Shown piece by piece: positions 17,659 to 26,223 of a DNA stretch of 56,008 nt. The stretch lies in IMG/VR virus record IMGVR_UViG_3300009155_005254, positions 1-56,008 of that record, one strand, 5' to 3'. The notes beneath the pieces were generated by a model. It was not told where the DNA came from and made no database searches. It saw only the letters and a program-made list of their open reading frames with translations. The stretch's first letter is position 1. Each line of letters opens with the position of its first letter. The DNA is from a virus. Both the position numbers and the translations under genes were made by a program.

Positions 17659-18629
17659 GTTTTATTTTTATAATAATCTATTGTCTTTAGCATACCATCT
17701 TGAAATGATGTTTTTGGAAACCAATTTAATTCTTTATTAATTTTAGTGTTATCTATGGCATATCTAAAATCATGACCTTTACGATCCTCTACGAAAGATA
17801 TATAATCTTTAGGATTAACATTTAATACTCTACAAATATCATTAATAATGTCTAAATTTGTTTTTTCGCAATTTCCGCCAATATTATAAGTTTGCCCAAT
17901 TCTACCATTGTTTACTACAAACCATACTGCTTCGCAATGATCCTCAACAAAAATCCAGTCTCTTATATTTTTTCCGTTGCCATAAACAGGTATTTTTTTA
18001 TTGTTTAATATAGAATTAATCACTACTGGTATAAATTTTTCATTATGTTGATTTGGTCCATAGTTATTAGAGCAATTAGAAATTGTTATTAAACTTTTAA
18101 AAGTATGATGATATGCCCTAACTAGCATATCACTGGCTGCTTTGGATGCTGAATAAGGAGAATTTGGAGCATACAATGTTGTTTCTGTAAACTTTCCTTC
18201 TTCACCTAGACTACCATAAACTTCATCGGTAGAAATATGGTGAAACCTAACTTCTGGAAAATCTCTGATAATTTCTAAAAGATTAAATGTACCTAATATA
18301 TTAGATTGAATAAATCTTTTGGGATCAGATATTGAGTTATCAACATGAGACTCTGCAGCGAAATGAACTATATGCGTTATATTATATTTTTTAAGTATTC
18401 TTTTAAATTCTTCTTTAGCTGGAGAGTAGTCTAGTATGTCTAACCAGAAATCATAAAATTTATATTTAGGATTATTTTCAGTAGATTCTACATTTCTCTT
18501 ATTTGATGCAGAATTTTTTCTTGTGGTAGTGTCTATATTTATTACGATATCTACTTGACTTTTATCGATTATATACTTAATAAAATTAGAACCAATAAAT
18601 CCGAGTCCACCAGTTACCAGAATATTCAT
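17652..18629 (-). CDS. rmlB: NDP-glucose 4,6-dehydratase (dTDP- or UDP-glucose)
   Basis: 325 residues, extended SDR fold. NAD site is TGGLGFIGSNFIKYI (residues 6-20), the catalytic triad region is STDEVYG (Thr, Asp, Glu) and YSASKAASD (Tyr, Lys), and NIRDWIFVEDHCEA follows, as in RmlB. It converts NDP-glucose to NDP-4-keto-6-deoxyglucose, the first step to rhamnose. The nucleotide (dTDP or UDP) cannot be read from sequence. Because the window also holds an NRS/ER-type reductase (22893-23762) and no separate RmlC or RmlD pair, the product is probably NDP-L-rhamnose. It overlaps the GMD gene by 4 nt. Confidence 0.9.
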   Translation of the reverse strand: MNILVTGGLGFIGSNFIKYIIDKSQVDIVINIDTTTRKNSASNKRNVESTENNPKYKFYDFWLDILDYSPAKEEFKRILKKYNITHIVHFAAESHVDNSISDPKRFIQSNILGTFNLLEIIRDFPEVRFHHISTDEVYGSLGEEGKFTETTLYAPNSPYSASKAASDMLVRAYHHTFKSLITISNCSNNYGPNQHNEKFIPVVINSILNNKKIPVYGNGKNIRDWIFVEDHCEAVWFVVNNGRIGQTYNIGGNCEKTNLDIINDICRVLNVNPKDYISFVEDRKGHDFRYAIDNTKINKELNWFPKTSFQDGMLKTIDYYKNKTC

Positions 18630-19768
18630 GAATAATTTTCAATATCTGATTTTACCATTTTTTCTATTAAATTATCAAATGAAATTTTTGGTTTCCAATT
18701 TAATTCTTTTCTAGCTTTATCTGAATTTCCAAGAAGAAGTTCTACTTCTGCTGGTCTATAAAATTTTGGATTAATTTGAATTAATGTTTTTTTATCTTTA
18801 TTTATAAACATAATATGTTCGCCTTGCCCAATCCATTCTCCATCTATACCAGCGCATTTAAATGCTTTTTCTGCAAACTCTTTAATTGTATGGGTTTCAT
18901 TTGAAGAGAATATATATTCCTTTGGTTCTCCAGAATAGTTTAGATTATATTTATCTTGATTCAACATCATCCAAACTCCTTCTACAAAATCTTCAGCATC
19001 GCTCCAATCTCGTTTGGCTTCAATATTTCCTAATTCAAGTGGTTCAAACTCTTCTTTATTTTTAATTGCTCTATAAATTCGAGCTACATTTTTTGTAATT
19101 TTTCTAGTAACAAACTCTTCACCTCGTCTTGTGCCTTCGTGATTAAATAACCATCCTTGGATTGCGTATATTCCATAAGATTCTCTATAAACTTTTACTA
19201 ATTGTCTAGACGCAGCTTTACTTGCTCCATATGGGCTTCTTGGTTTTAAAGGATGATTTTCATCTTGTGGTGAATATTGTACATTTCCAAATTCTTCACT
19301 AGAACCAGCTTGATATAGTCTGCAGGATGCTTTATATAATCTAATTGCTTCAAGAATATCTAATACTGCAGTTGAATTTGTATGCCAAGTTTGTCTTGAA
19401 AAATCCCAACTACTTGCCACAAAACTTTGTGCTGCAAAATTAATGAAATAATCTGGTTGTAATTTTTCTACTGTTCTTGATATAGCATGAGAGTCAGTTA
19501 GATCAAAATTAATTAAATGAAATCTATCCGATTTAATGTGTCTAATATTCTCATGATTATAAACGCTAAGTCTTCTTACTCCTCCAAAAATAATATAATC
19601 TGTATTTTTCAATAAAAAATCTACCATATGGCTTCCATCTTGGCCAGTAACTCCAGTAACAACTATGGTTTTTTTGCCATTGATCAATTTGCTTGCATCT
19701 TCAATATTTAAGATATTTGAGGTGTCTATTTTTTTCCCGTAATAAGTTTCCTTGAGATTTAAATTCAT
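18626..19768 (-). CDS. gmd: GDP-mannose 4,6-dehydratase
   Basis: 380 residues, extended SDR. NADP site is VVTGVTGQDGSHMVDFLL, catalytic residues lie in AGSSEEFGNV and YGASKAASRQ, and the GMD-specific NHEGTRRGEEFVTRKIT segment binds GDP-mannose. It makes GDP-4-keto-6-deoxymannose, precursor of GDP-L-fucose or GDP-D-rhamnose. The window has GT11 and GT10 fucosyltransferase-like enzymes but no recognisable GDP-fucose synthase, so the reductase is elsewhere in the genome or comes from the host. It is transcribed from its own leaderless-type promoter. Confidence 0.93.
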   Translation of the reverse strand: MNLNLKETYYGKKIDTSNILNIEDASKLINGKKTIVVTGVTGQDGSHMVDFLLKNTDYIIFGGVRRLSVYNHENIRHIKSDRFHLINFDLTDSHAISRTVEKLQPDYFINFAAQSFVASSWDFSRQTWHTNSTAVLDILEAIRLYKASCRLYQAGSSEEFGNVQYSPQDENHPLKPRSPYGASKAASRQLVKVYRESYGIYAIQGWLFNHEGTRRGEEFVTRKITKNVARIYRAIKNKEEFEPLELGNIEAKRDWSDAEDFVEGVWMMLNQDKYNLNYSGEPKEYIFSSNETHTIKEFAEKAFKCAGIDGEWIGQGEHIMFINKDKKTLIQINPKFYRPAEVELLLGNSDKARKELNWKPKISFDNLIEKMVKSDIENYS

Positions 19769-19774
19769 ATAAAT

Positions 19775-19803
19775 ATGATATAATGAATTTGGACAAAAAT
19801 CAA
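19775..19803 (-). promoter_or_regulatory. Sigma70-like leaderless promoter of gmd
   Basis: TTGATT, 17 nt, TATCAT, 6 nt, ATG (19768). Confidence 0.65.
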
Positions 19804-19812
19804 TATTATAAA

Positions 19813-20532
19813 TTATATTATGATATAATTTGGATTATCTCTGATAACTAAATCAATATCATTATCAATCTTATCTTTCATGTATATTTTTGATGCGTTA
19901 CTTAAGAAACCCATCCACCAACTATATGTGCCAAAACTTAATATTAATTTTTTAAAACATACGAATTTTTTTAAAGTATCTATCGTAGAACCATTATAAA
20001 TTTCTACATTTTTAAATTCATTTTGTATTTTTTTAATTGTTGCATGAGTTGGTTCGTCTGATGTAATAATAATTTTTTCGGGGTTTTCCATTTTAAGGGT
20101 ATCAATAAAATATTCATCTGGAAGATCCCATTTTTGATTTTCTCGTGAAATATCATCTTTTCTAATATGCATTCCAATTGTATTATTTGAAATATTTTCT
20201 TTATTTGGGTCTATCTCTTTAAACCATTCTTTTATATTTGTTTTATAATTTTTATAATAATTATACTTTTGAAAATAGCCTTCTGTAATTATCATTCTGT
20301 TATTTTTATTTTTTAATACATTTTCTAACAAATCGTCTTTATATTCATAGCCATATACTATTTCTTGATCATTTGTGTAAATATTTCCGTTGACTTGTTC
20401 TAAGCGTAAATCTTGCAGTAGTGGTAAATTATTAACTAATTTGTAATTAAATTCTTGGGCTATTATTCTCGCAAAACAATAAGCAAACATTTGATTGCCT
20501 AGTCTACCTGGAGATGGATTTGCGACAACCAT
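19813..20532 (-). CDS. GT11 alpha-1,2-fucosyltransferase-like
   Basis: 239 residues. GRLGNQMFAYCFARIIA near the N-terminus is the GT11 motif, IGMHIRKDDI is the HxRxDD donor-binding motif, and FGTYSWWMGFLS near the C-terminus matches the SSFSWWGAWL motif. The family transfers L-fucose from GDP-fucose, fitting the adjacent gmd gene. It starts 2 nt downstream of the preceding gene. It is somewhat shorter than bacterial GT11 enzymes. A second GT11 gene lies at 25414-26223. Confidence 0.87.
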   Translation of the reverse strand: MVVANPSPGRLGNQMFAYCFARIIAQEFNYKLVNNLPLLQDLRLEQVNGNIYTNDQEIVYGYEYKDDLLENVLKNKNNRMIITEGYFQKYNYYKNYKTNIKEWFKEIDPNKENISNNTIGMHIRKDDISRENQKWDLPDEYFIDTLKMENPEKIIITSDEPTHATIKKIQNEFKNVEIYNGSTIDTLKKFVCFKKLILSFGTYSWWMGFLSNASKIYMKDKIDNDIDLVIRDNPNYIII

Positions 20533-20533
20533 A

Positions 20534-21325
20534 CTATACTAGCATTTTATTGTAATAATCTTTGTATTGTGCGTTTATTTTAGAATTAAATGTGGCATTC
20601 CACCAAGGCGGGTCCCAACGACAAAAATGAGAGATAATATTATTATCATTATAATCTGTCCAAAATGACCAATAATTATTTGGTATTTGTTGGGCAATTT
20701 GAGAATAAATTAAATTTATAATTGGTTGATCTGTTCCATTCTCTACGTGTTTATTTATTTTTTTATATTTTTCGTCTAAATGATATAGTCTTTGGATTGT
20801 GTCTTCTTTTATTATCGACGAGTTATAAAGTAATATTCCTGCATTAAAACCATTTTTATTTATATCCGTTTCTTGAGCTAGAAGATCATAATCATTTTGA
20901 TTAGATTCGTTAATTGGACTCCATGTGGTAAAAAATTTTTTAATCGAATTTTTTTCAAAGTCTACAAATAAATTATTATTCTCATTTAACAAATCAAATA
21001 AACTATCTAATTTATCAAAAATCATTGTATCGCAATCTAAATATAAAATTTTATCCCAATTTTTAAAATATGTTTCAAAAACGTGATATTTTAAATGATA
21101 GGCTCTATCGTAACTTTGTCCACTTGGAGATGAAATTGGAAGGAAAAATATATTATATTTTTCGAGAGCGGGCTTTATTTTATCTTCTTTGTTTTTATCA
21201 TAAATAATACAAATATCAATTTCTCCATGCTTATCTCTGATATTATTGATGTTGTATTTAATATGATTTAAATAATTTTCGTCTGTGCCAAGAATAATTA
21301 ATTTTTTCACTTTACAATCCACCAT
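20534..21325 (-). CDS. GT8-family glycosyltransferase
   Basis: 263 residues. WDKILYLDCDTMIF carries the DxD metal motif, FNAGILLYN is the GT8 acceptor loop, and GTDQPIINLIY matches the conserved DQ helix. SHFCRWDPPWW replaces the usual GxxKPW site near the C-terminus. It probably uses UDP-glucose, UDP-galactose or UDP-GlcNAc. The ATG at 21325 lies inside a short upstream frame (21307-21399), so the true start is not beyond doubt, but the N-terminal strand KKLIILGTDENYL requires a start about here. Confidence 0.82.
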   Translation of the reverse strand: MVDCKVKKLIILGTDENYLNHIKYNINNIRDKHGEIDICIIYDKNKEDKIKPALEKYNIFFLPISSPSGQSYDRAYHLKYHVFETYFKNWDKILYLDCDTMIFDKLDSLFDLLNENNNLFVDFEKNSIKKFFTTWSPINESNQNDYDLLAQETDINKNGFNAGILLYNSSIIKEDTIQRLYHLDEKYKKINKHVENGTDQPIINLIYSQIAQQIPNNYWSFWTDYNDNNIISHFCRWDPPWWNATFNSKINAQYKDYYNKMLV

Positions 21326-21399
21326 ATATGCTCATCTCTATTTAATTGATAATTATTAGCGGAATTCATTAAATGCTGTACTGATTCTTTTGTATACAT
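21307..21399 (-). CDS. Possible 30-aa peptide or gene remnant
   Basis: The 80-nt stretch between two glycosyltransferase genes is open in one frame: it starts MYTKESVQHL and ends WWIVK, overlapping the next gene start by 19 nt. No hydrophobic or known motif is present. It may be a leader peptide coupling translation, or the stump of a lost glycosyltransferase gene. Confidence 0.25.
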   Translation of the reverse strand: MYTKESVQHLMNSANNYQLNRDEHIWWIVK

Positions 21400-21404
21400 A
21401 GAAT

Positions 21405-22253
21405 TTATTTTTTATTTATTACTTTTATAACTTTATCTGCACATCCTGTATATGTATAATATTCATTATATATATTTTTTCCAATATATATTTTTTTCTC
21501 TATTTCTTCTTTAGTTATGGATTTAAGTATGTTATCTATATCATCTATATCTTTCGTATCAATAATAACTCCATAATCATTAAAATTTATCATATCATTA
21601 AATGGAATCCATGGTTTATCGGAAATATATACTGGAATAGAACCATGTTGAAGCGCTTCGCATATTCTAAAAGACGTTGCTCCATATCCTCTTGGACATA
21701 GGGAAAAAATACTTCTAGACATTACATTAGAAAATGCTTCGTAACTTATAGAATTTTCAAATAAATATCCATGCTTATTCTTAAGATCGTTATGTAGTTT
21801 CTCTCTAATTAAATTATTTCTACCATATATAACGCCTATAAAACTAGCAAAAATATCTTTATTTTGTAATTTTATATTTGGATTTGGTTGGCAAATTAGT
21901 GGAATTGAGTAATTTCCAATACATCCATTTCTTCCTCCTCCACCACCTTGTCCAAAAACATATATATTTTTATATTCAAATGGATTTATAATACCATCGT
22001 CCCATTGAATAATTGTAAAATACTCTTTATTTTTATCTAAAGTATCTAGGAATTTATTAATTTCTGATATATCTTGTTGGGCATAATCTTTTGAGATATA
22101 ATAGTTTGTCCAAAAAATTGGTAAATATGTTTTATTTGTTAAACATTTATTTTCTATTAACCAGTTGTAAAAATATTCTTCAAATATAATTTTATTATTC
22201 GGAGGGTATTCATGGTTAGTTTTAACCATAAAAGGTGTTTCTAAAATATTCAT
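21405..22253 (-). CDS. GT47 exostosin-like glycosyltransferase
   Basis: 282 residues. The C-terminal half carries the exostosin pattern SIFSLCPRGYGATSFRICEA followed by HGSIPVYISDKPWIPF, the donor-binding region of GT47. A Gly-rich GQGGGGGRNG loop lies mid-protein. Exostosins add glucuronic acid, xylose, GlcNAc and related sugars; the substrate here is unknown. The ATG at 22253 forms an ATGA overlap with the upstream stop and was preferred to two earlier in-frame ATGs inside the upstream gene. Confidence 0.78.
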   Translation of the reverse strand: MNILETPFMVKTNHEYPPNNKIIFEEYFYNWLIENKCLTNKTYLPIFWTNYYISKDYAQQDISEINKFLDTLDKNKEYFTIIQWDDGIINPFEYKNIYVFGQGGGGGRNGCIGNYSIPLICQPNPNIKLQNKDIFASFIGVIYGRNNLIREKLHNDLKNKHGYLFENSISYEAFSNVMSRSIFSLCPRGYGATSFRICEALQHGSIPVYISDKPWIPFNDMINFNDYGVIIDTKDIDDIDNILKSITKEEIEKKIYIGKNIYNEYYTYTGCADKVIKVINKK

Positions 22254-22903
22254 TGCCATGTGCAAGTGTGGAAATGTATACAAATTGTTTCTTCTGTAGC
22301 GAAAGATTTAATATAATTAATTGATTGCTCGTCAAGATTTCTTACTGAATCTCTTTGACCTCCTGGGAATGGGAAGAAATAATTTTTACTTAGGTGTTTA
22401 ATATTTAATAAAGAATTATTATCATTATAAATCTTATGAATATAATATGGTCCAGTTTTGCTCATCACCATTCCAACCTCATCTCCATTATCATTTTTTA
22501 CTACAGGCAGAGTATTAGACAAACCATCAAGAAAATCTTTGCAAATTTTATGGCTCGCTATAGAACCCACGATGCTATTCCATGTCTCGTTTTCATTTCC
22601 ACTACCAATAAAAAAATCATAATTTAACAGTTCGTCAAATTTTTTAATTTGAATAAAATCATAATCCATATAAATCCCGCCATATTTATTAAGTAATTCA
22701 AATCTTAGAATATCAGATTTTGATCCTAGATTTTCAGTTTTATCAAAAAAATCTTTTTGAACTAATTCAAAATCAATGTTATTATCATTCCATTCTTTAA
22801 CTTGATAATCACTATTTATTCGTTTGATTTCATTTAATGTAATATCAAATTTCTCTGGTCTTTTATTTCCAAGCCATATTAAATGTATAATTTTAGGTAT
22901 CAT
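22250..22903 (-). CDS. GT32-family glycosyltransferase (DXD sugar-binding type)
   Basis: 217 residues. The start IPKIIHLIWLGNKRP and the segment GSKSDILRFELLNKYGG followed by IYMDYDF are diagnostic of GT32 (Och1/capsular polysaccharide type; DYD is the metal DxD). GSIASHKICKDFL follows as usual. It transfers mannose, galactose or GlcNAc in this family. The start at 22903 overlaps the preceding stop by 11 nt; a longer frame from 22930 would run deeper into the upstream gene and lacks homology-like sequence. Confidence 0.85.
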   Translation of the reverse strand: MIPKIIHLIWLGNKRPEKFDITLNEIKRINSDYQVKEWNDNNIDFELVQKDFFDKTENLGSKSDILRFELLNKYGGIYMDYDFIQIKKFDELLNYDFFIGSGNENETWNSIVGSIASHKICKDFLDGLSNTLPVVKNDNGDEVGMVMSKTGPYYIHKIYNDNNSLLNIKHLSKNYFFPFPGGQRDSVRNLDEQSINYIKSFATEETICIHFHTCTWQ

Positions 22904-23762
22904 TTTTAAATCTACCAATTTCGTTTTCAATGCTAGAATAAATATTTGGTAATTCTAGATTTAATTTTTTAATTTTTTCTGTAGACAGAACGCAATTACT
23001 TCTTCCTACTTTAAAGTTAATTTCATCTTGATTTAGGAATTTCCAGTTTTTATTTTCTAAATTATGTTTTTTAAGAATTTCTACGACTTCTTTCGCTGTA
23101 ATAAATCCTTGATTTGTTACATTATAAATTCCATATTCTGGTTTATTTTTTAAATTAATAAATTTATATATAAATTCGTTAAGATCATTTATATTTGTTA
23201 AGCTATTCTTGTAGCTGATAAGGTTGTCGTATTTTAATATTTTGTCTATATAGTTGCGTTCAGAAGATTTATGTGAAAATGGCATTCTTATCCTAAAAAT
23301 ATACGAATTACTATTTTTTAATGATAACTCGCATGCATGTTTGGTTTTGCTATAGAAACTACTTTCTTTATTATAAATTCCAAAATTTGGTTCATCTTCT
23401 TCTGTATAGTCTTTTTCATATCCAGTATAAACGCATCCACTACTAATATGAATAATTGGTATATTCCAATAAGAAGCTATTTCGGTTAAAATAATAGGTA
23501 ATTTTACATTATATTTCCAGCAAGTTTCTTTATCGTTTTCGCATCCCTCTACATTTGGTCTTCCAGTATATCCAGCGCAATTTATAATATAATCTATTCG
23601 AATGGATTGATTTTTTTGAAGATATTTATTTAAAGTATTAAAATCTAAATAATTTAAATCTTTTTTAGAGTAAATATTTGATTTTATATCTGATTTAGAT
23701 ATAAAATGTTCATTAAGATTTTTACCTATGTAACCTTTACCCAGTAATAAAATATTTTTCAT
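22893..23762 (-). CDS. NRS/ER-type NDP-4-keto-6-deoxyglucose 3,5-epimerase/4-reductase
   Basis: 289 residues. It follows the plant UER1/RHM C-domain and Mimivirus L780 family more closely than bacterial RmlD. Matching segments in order are LLGKGYIGKNL (NAD site), INCAGYTGRPNVEGCEND, SSGCVYTGYEKD, TEEDEPNF, SSFYSKTKHACEL (catalytic Tyr and Lys), FRIRMPFSHKSSERNYI, and a YNVTNQGFITAKEV tail. These enzymes both epimerise C3/C5 and reduce C4, giving NDP-L-rhamnose in one step. Together with the 4,6-dehydratase at 17652-18629 this forms a complete two-enzyme rhamnose route. It overlaps neighbours on both sides in the glycan operon. Confidence 0.8.
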   Translation of the reverse strand: MKNILLLGKGYIGKNLNEHFISKSDIKSNIYSKKDLNYLDFNTLNKYLQKNQSIRIDYIINCAGYTGRPNVEGCENDKETCWKYNVKLPIILTEIASYWNIPIIHISSGCVYTGYEKDYTEEDEPNFGIYNKESSFYSKTKHACELSLKNSNSYIFRIRMPFSHKSSERNYIDKILKYDNLISYKNSLTNINDLNEFIYKFINLKNKPEYGIYNVTNQGFITAKEVVEILKKHNLENKNWKFLNQDEINFKVGRSNCVLSTEKIKKLNLELPNIYSSIENEIGRFKNDT

Positions 23763-24600
23763 ATATATAATCTTCTATTGATTTAAACTCTAGGCATCTT
23801 TCAAAATTATATTTTATTGCTTCCATTTTAGAGAAATACTGATCTTCTGATAAGTTATTAATGATATTGTTGAATTCTTCAAAAGAAGAAAATTGTAATA
23901 TTCCATTTTTATCAAAAATTGATCCTATATTTTTTGCTCCAAGATATATTGGAATTGTGCCTGTAGCAAAACAATTTAATATCTTTTCTGTAAAGTATAA
24001 ATCATCTATATAATTTTCTATTACAATAGAAAACATGTAATCTTTTAATGTTCTGAAAATTGGTAGCCAATTTCCATCCCCAGGTCCACCTCCACCAAGA
24101 AATTTATCTATCTTTGAATTATTTTGAATAGACTCCATTATTTGTAATCTAATAAGATGTAACTGGCACATTTTTTTATTTGAAGAAACCATAGAGCATA
24201 ATTTATTTTTATTATGAATGGCAATTTTACCCTCTCCATGAGGTGTATCTTCTCTACCTTCTATCCATATCCCTCCTCCAGGTATCCATTTGCAGTTTTC
24301 ATATTTTTTAATAAAATCAGAGTTGTGAGTAAAAACTTTGTCAAAATATGGCACCGCTGGTTCAACTAATTGATAGCCTAAAGCCTCAATGCTCCTAGAT
24401 TCTATTATAAATCCATATGAGTTATTTTTTGAGGTTAATCCATTTTGTATATCTAACATTTTAATATGAGAATAGAATGTAGGATTATTCAAATCTTTTA
24501 ATTCTCTATCCCAAATAATATGTTCTGAATTTCTTCCTGCTACAGAATATTTTTCATGGGCAAAATTACCATCTATTAAGTTAAAAACTTTTTTGTTCAT
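23737..24600 (-). CDS. GT10-like (alpha-1,3/4-fucosyltransferase) enzyme
   Basis: 287 residues. The C-terminal half shows the GT10 signature: FSIVIENYIDDLYFTEKI, then CFATGTIPIYLGAKNIGSIF, the GDP-fucose-binding region. A GGGGPGDGNW loop precedes it. N-terminal residues 1-120 form the acceptor half, with KWIPGGGIWIEGRED. It is likely a fucosyl- or related deoxysugar transferase, consistent with gmd and two GT11 genes in the same transcript. It starts directly after the methyltransferase stop. Confidence 0.75.
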   Translation of the reverse strand: MNKKVFNLIDGNFAHEKYSVAGRNSEHIIWDRELKDLNNPTFYSHIKMLDIQNGLTSKNNSYGFIIESRSIEALGYQLVEPAVPYFDKVFTHNSDFIKKYENCKWIPGGGIWIEGREDTPHGEGKIAIHNKNKLCSMVSSNKKMCQLHLIRLQIMESIQNNSKIDKFLGGGGPGDGNWLPIFRTLKDYMFSIVIENYIDDLYFTEKILNCFATGTIPIYLGAKNIGSIFDKNGILQFSSFEEFNNIINNLSEDQYFSKMEAIKYNFERCLEFKSIEDYIYEKYFITG

Positions 24601-25374
24601 TTACCAATAAAGTATCAAATTATCTTTATGAGTTAAGGGAAATTCTTGCGCTCTTTTTACATTGAGATTAATTAATTTTTGCTCTAGCTCTGCTAGCGAA
24701 TATGAATCAATTCGCCAATCTTTACTTATGAAATTACAGGTTATATATCCATGAGTAGATTTTAGTACCATATTGTTTAAATAAAACTCTTGAATCGTTC
24801 TAGATATTTCAGTGAAAGCGTAATTACTTATAATTAGATCAAATTTTTTATCCAATCTAACAATCTCACTTGGTCTAACTACTTTTACATTTTTTACATT
24901 TAATTTATTCAAATATTTTTCGGCAAGATTCAGCGATTCATCTAAGTCTACTAAATAGTAGTTTTGAATATTAAAAAAATCTGAAATAATTTTACATTGA
25001 CCACCGTAACCAACGCCAATTTCTATAATATTAAAATCTTCTAAAGAACCACATAATTGCTTTAAATCAGATAATACTTTTATATATCTTAGTGTTGTTG
25101 GAGAAATTTGACCTATTCCATCATAATTAAATACAGCTGGAGAACCATATAGATCATTCTCTTTGAATTTATCTAATTTTTGAATATATTCTGGAAAATT
25201 TATATCCAAATATTCTTTGTACATTTTTCCTTGGTCTTCAGAAACATGCTCCAAAACTTCGGTGTAGTCTGGATTTTTTCTAAAAAAACTGAAGTAAAGA
25301 TCATTAATTGCCGCCATTTGGCATGCATTTTTATATTTATGCGTATCGCTTATGCTGCTTTGTAATTGGTACAT
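24601..25374 (-). CDS. Putative sugar O-methyltransferase
   Basis: 257 residues. SAM motif I is NIIEIGVGYGGQCKIIS, motif II YYLVDLDESLNLA, motif IV FDLIISNYAFTEIS. The N-terminal SPAVFNYDGIGQISPTTLRY segment is characteristic of the bacterial 'putative sugar O-methyltransferase' family found in polysaccharide loci. It would methylate a hydroxyl on a deoxysugar, perhaps capping the glycan. A promoter (TTGATA, 16 nt, TATAAA, 6 nt, ATG) sits just upstream, so it heads a sub-operon running to the GT-A gene cluster. Confidence 0.8.
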   Translation of the reverse strand: MYQLQSSISDTHKYKNACQMAAINDLYFSFFRKNPDYTEVLEHVSEDQGKMYKEYLDINFPEYIQKLDKFKENDLYGSPAVFNYDGIGQISPTTLRYIKVLSDLKQLCGSLEDFNIIEIGVGYGGQCKIISDFFNIQNYYLVDLDESLNLAEKYLNKLNVKNVKVVRPSEIVRLDKKFDLIISNYAFTEISRTIQEFYLNNMVLKSTHGYITCNFISKDWRIDSYSLAELEQKLINLNVKRAQEFPLTHKDNLILYW

Positions 25375-25380
25375 ATATAC

Positions 25381-25408
25381 TTTATATTGATTTTTTTATA
25401 TTTATCAA
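25381..25408 (-). promoter_or_regulatory. Sigma70-like leaderless promoter
   Basis: TTGATA, 16 nt, TATAAA, 6 nt, ATG (25374). Confidence 0.65.
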
Positions 25409-25413
25409 GTATT

Positions 25414-26223
25414 TTATATACTTATCCATTGTTTAGGTATTAAATCTTCTAGGTTCCATGTTCCATTATAAGCTGGCCCAAGCCAATTTTTAGGAGCTAT
25501 TACTTTATTGTCTTGATTTAACCAAGCTCCCCACCAAGAAAAACTGCTATTTGCTAGGATATTATTTTTACAGTTCGACATCATATACATATCTTCAAAT
25601 GCATGGTTATTTTCCATATATAAAAAATTTATATGTTTAAATTCATTAAATATATTTTTTGCATAATCAATACTATCTGAAAAAACTAAATAGTTTGCGC
25701 AATTTAATAATTCAAAAGCTTTTCTATAATAATCTTTATTCATAACAGGATGATGATTTTGCCTATAGATATAATCTCCACATCTTAAATGTACTGAAGA
25801 AAAATTTTTATAATCTAAATTATATTTTTTATCTATTTTATCTTTTATTGACTTTTTAAATACAAGTTGCTGTTTTAAATCTTTTTCAAAATTAGTGAAA
25901 TATTTATAAGATTGAAAATAACCTTCTAGGGTTGTAAAATCTGGAGCATTAAATACGTCTTTATTATAAGATATTGCATTTCCATCTTCAACTTTATATT
26001 TTATTAGATTTATATCTTGCTCCGAAAGAATTTCCGCAGAAATATTATCGAAACAATTTAAAAAATAATGCTGAATTCTTTTGGTTCCTTCGTCAAAATG
26101 CTCTTCTGTTTTTGGTATTTTAATCTGATAATTATTTACTTTGCCTACAGAATAAAGTGCAGCGTATTGAAAAAGTTGATTTCCAATCGCTCCATATTTA
26201 CCTAATTTAACAAATGTTATCAT
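25414..26223 (-). CDS. GT11 alpha-1,2-fucosyltransferase-like (second copy)
   Basis: 269 residues. Motifs are YGAIGNQLFQYAALYSVG, SSVHLRCGDYIYRQNHH (HxRxxD; the family's last Asp pair is partly changed), KDYYRKAFELL and SSFSWWGAWLNQ. Length and order fit bacterial GT11 fucosyltransferases better than the copy at 19813-20532. The two copies differ enough to suggest different linkages rather than a recent duplication. Start overlaps the previous stop by 4 nt. Probable donor GDP-L-fucose. Confidence 0.88.
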   Translation of the reverse strand: MITFVKLGKYGAIGNQLFQYAALYSVGKVNNYQIKIPKTEEHFDEGTKRIQHYFLNCFDNISAEILSEQDINLIKYKVEDGNAISYNKDVFNAPDFTTLEGYFQSYKYFTNFEKDLKQQLVFKKSIKDKIDKKYNLDYKNFSSVHLRCGDYIYRQNHHPVMNKDYYRKAFELLNCANYLVFSDSIDYAKNIFNEFKHINFLYMENNHAFEDMYMMSNCKNNILANSSFSWWGAWLNQDNKVIAPKNWLGPAYNGTWNLEDLIPKQWISI

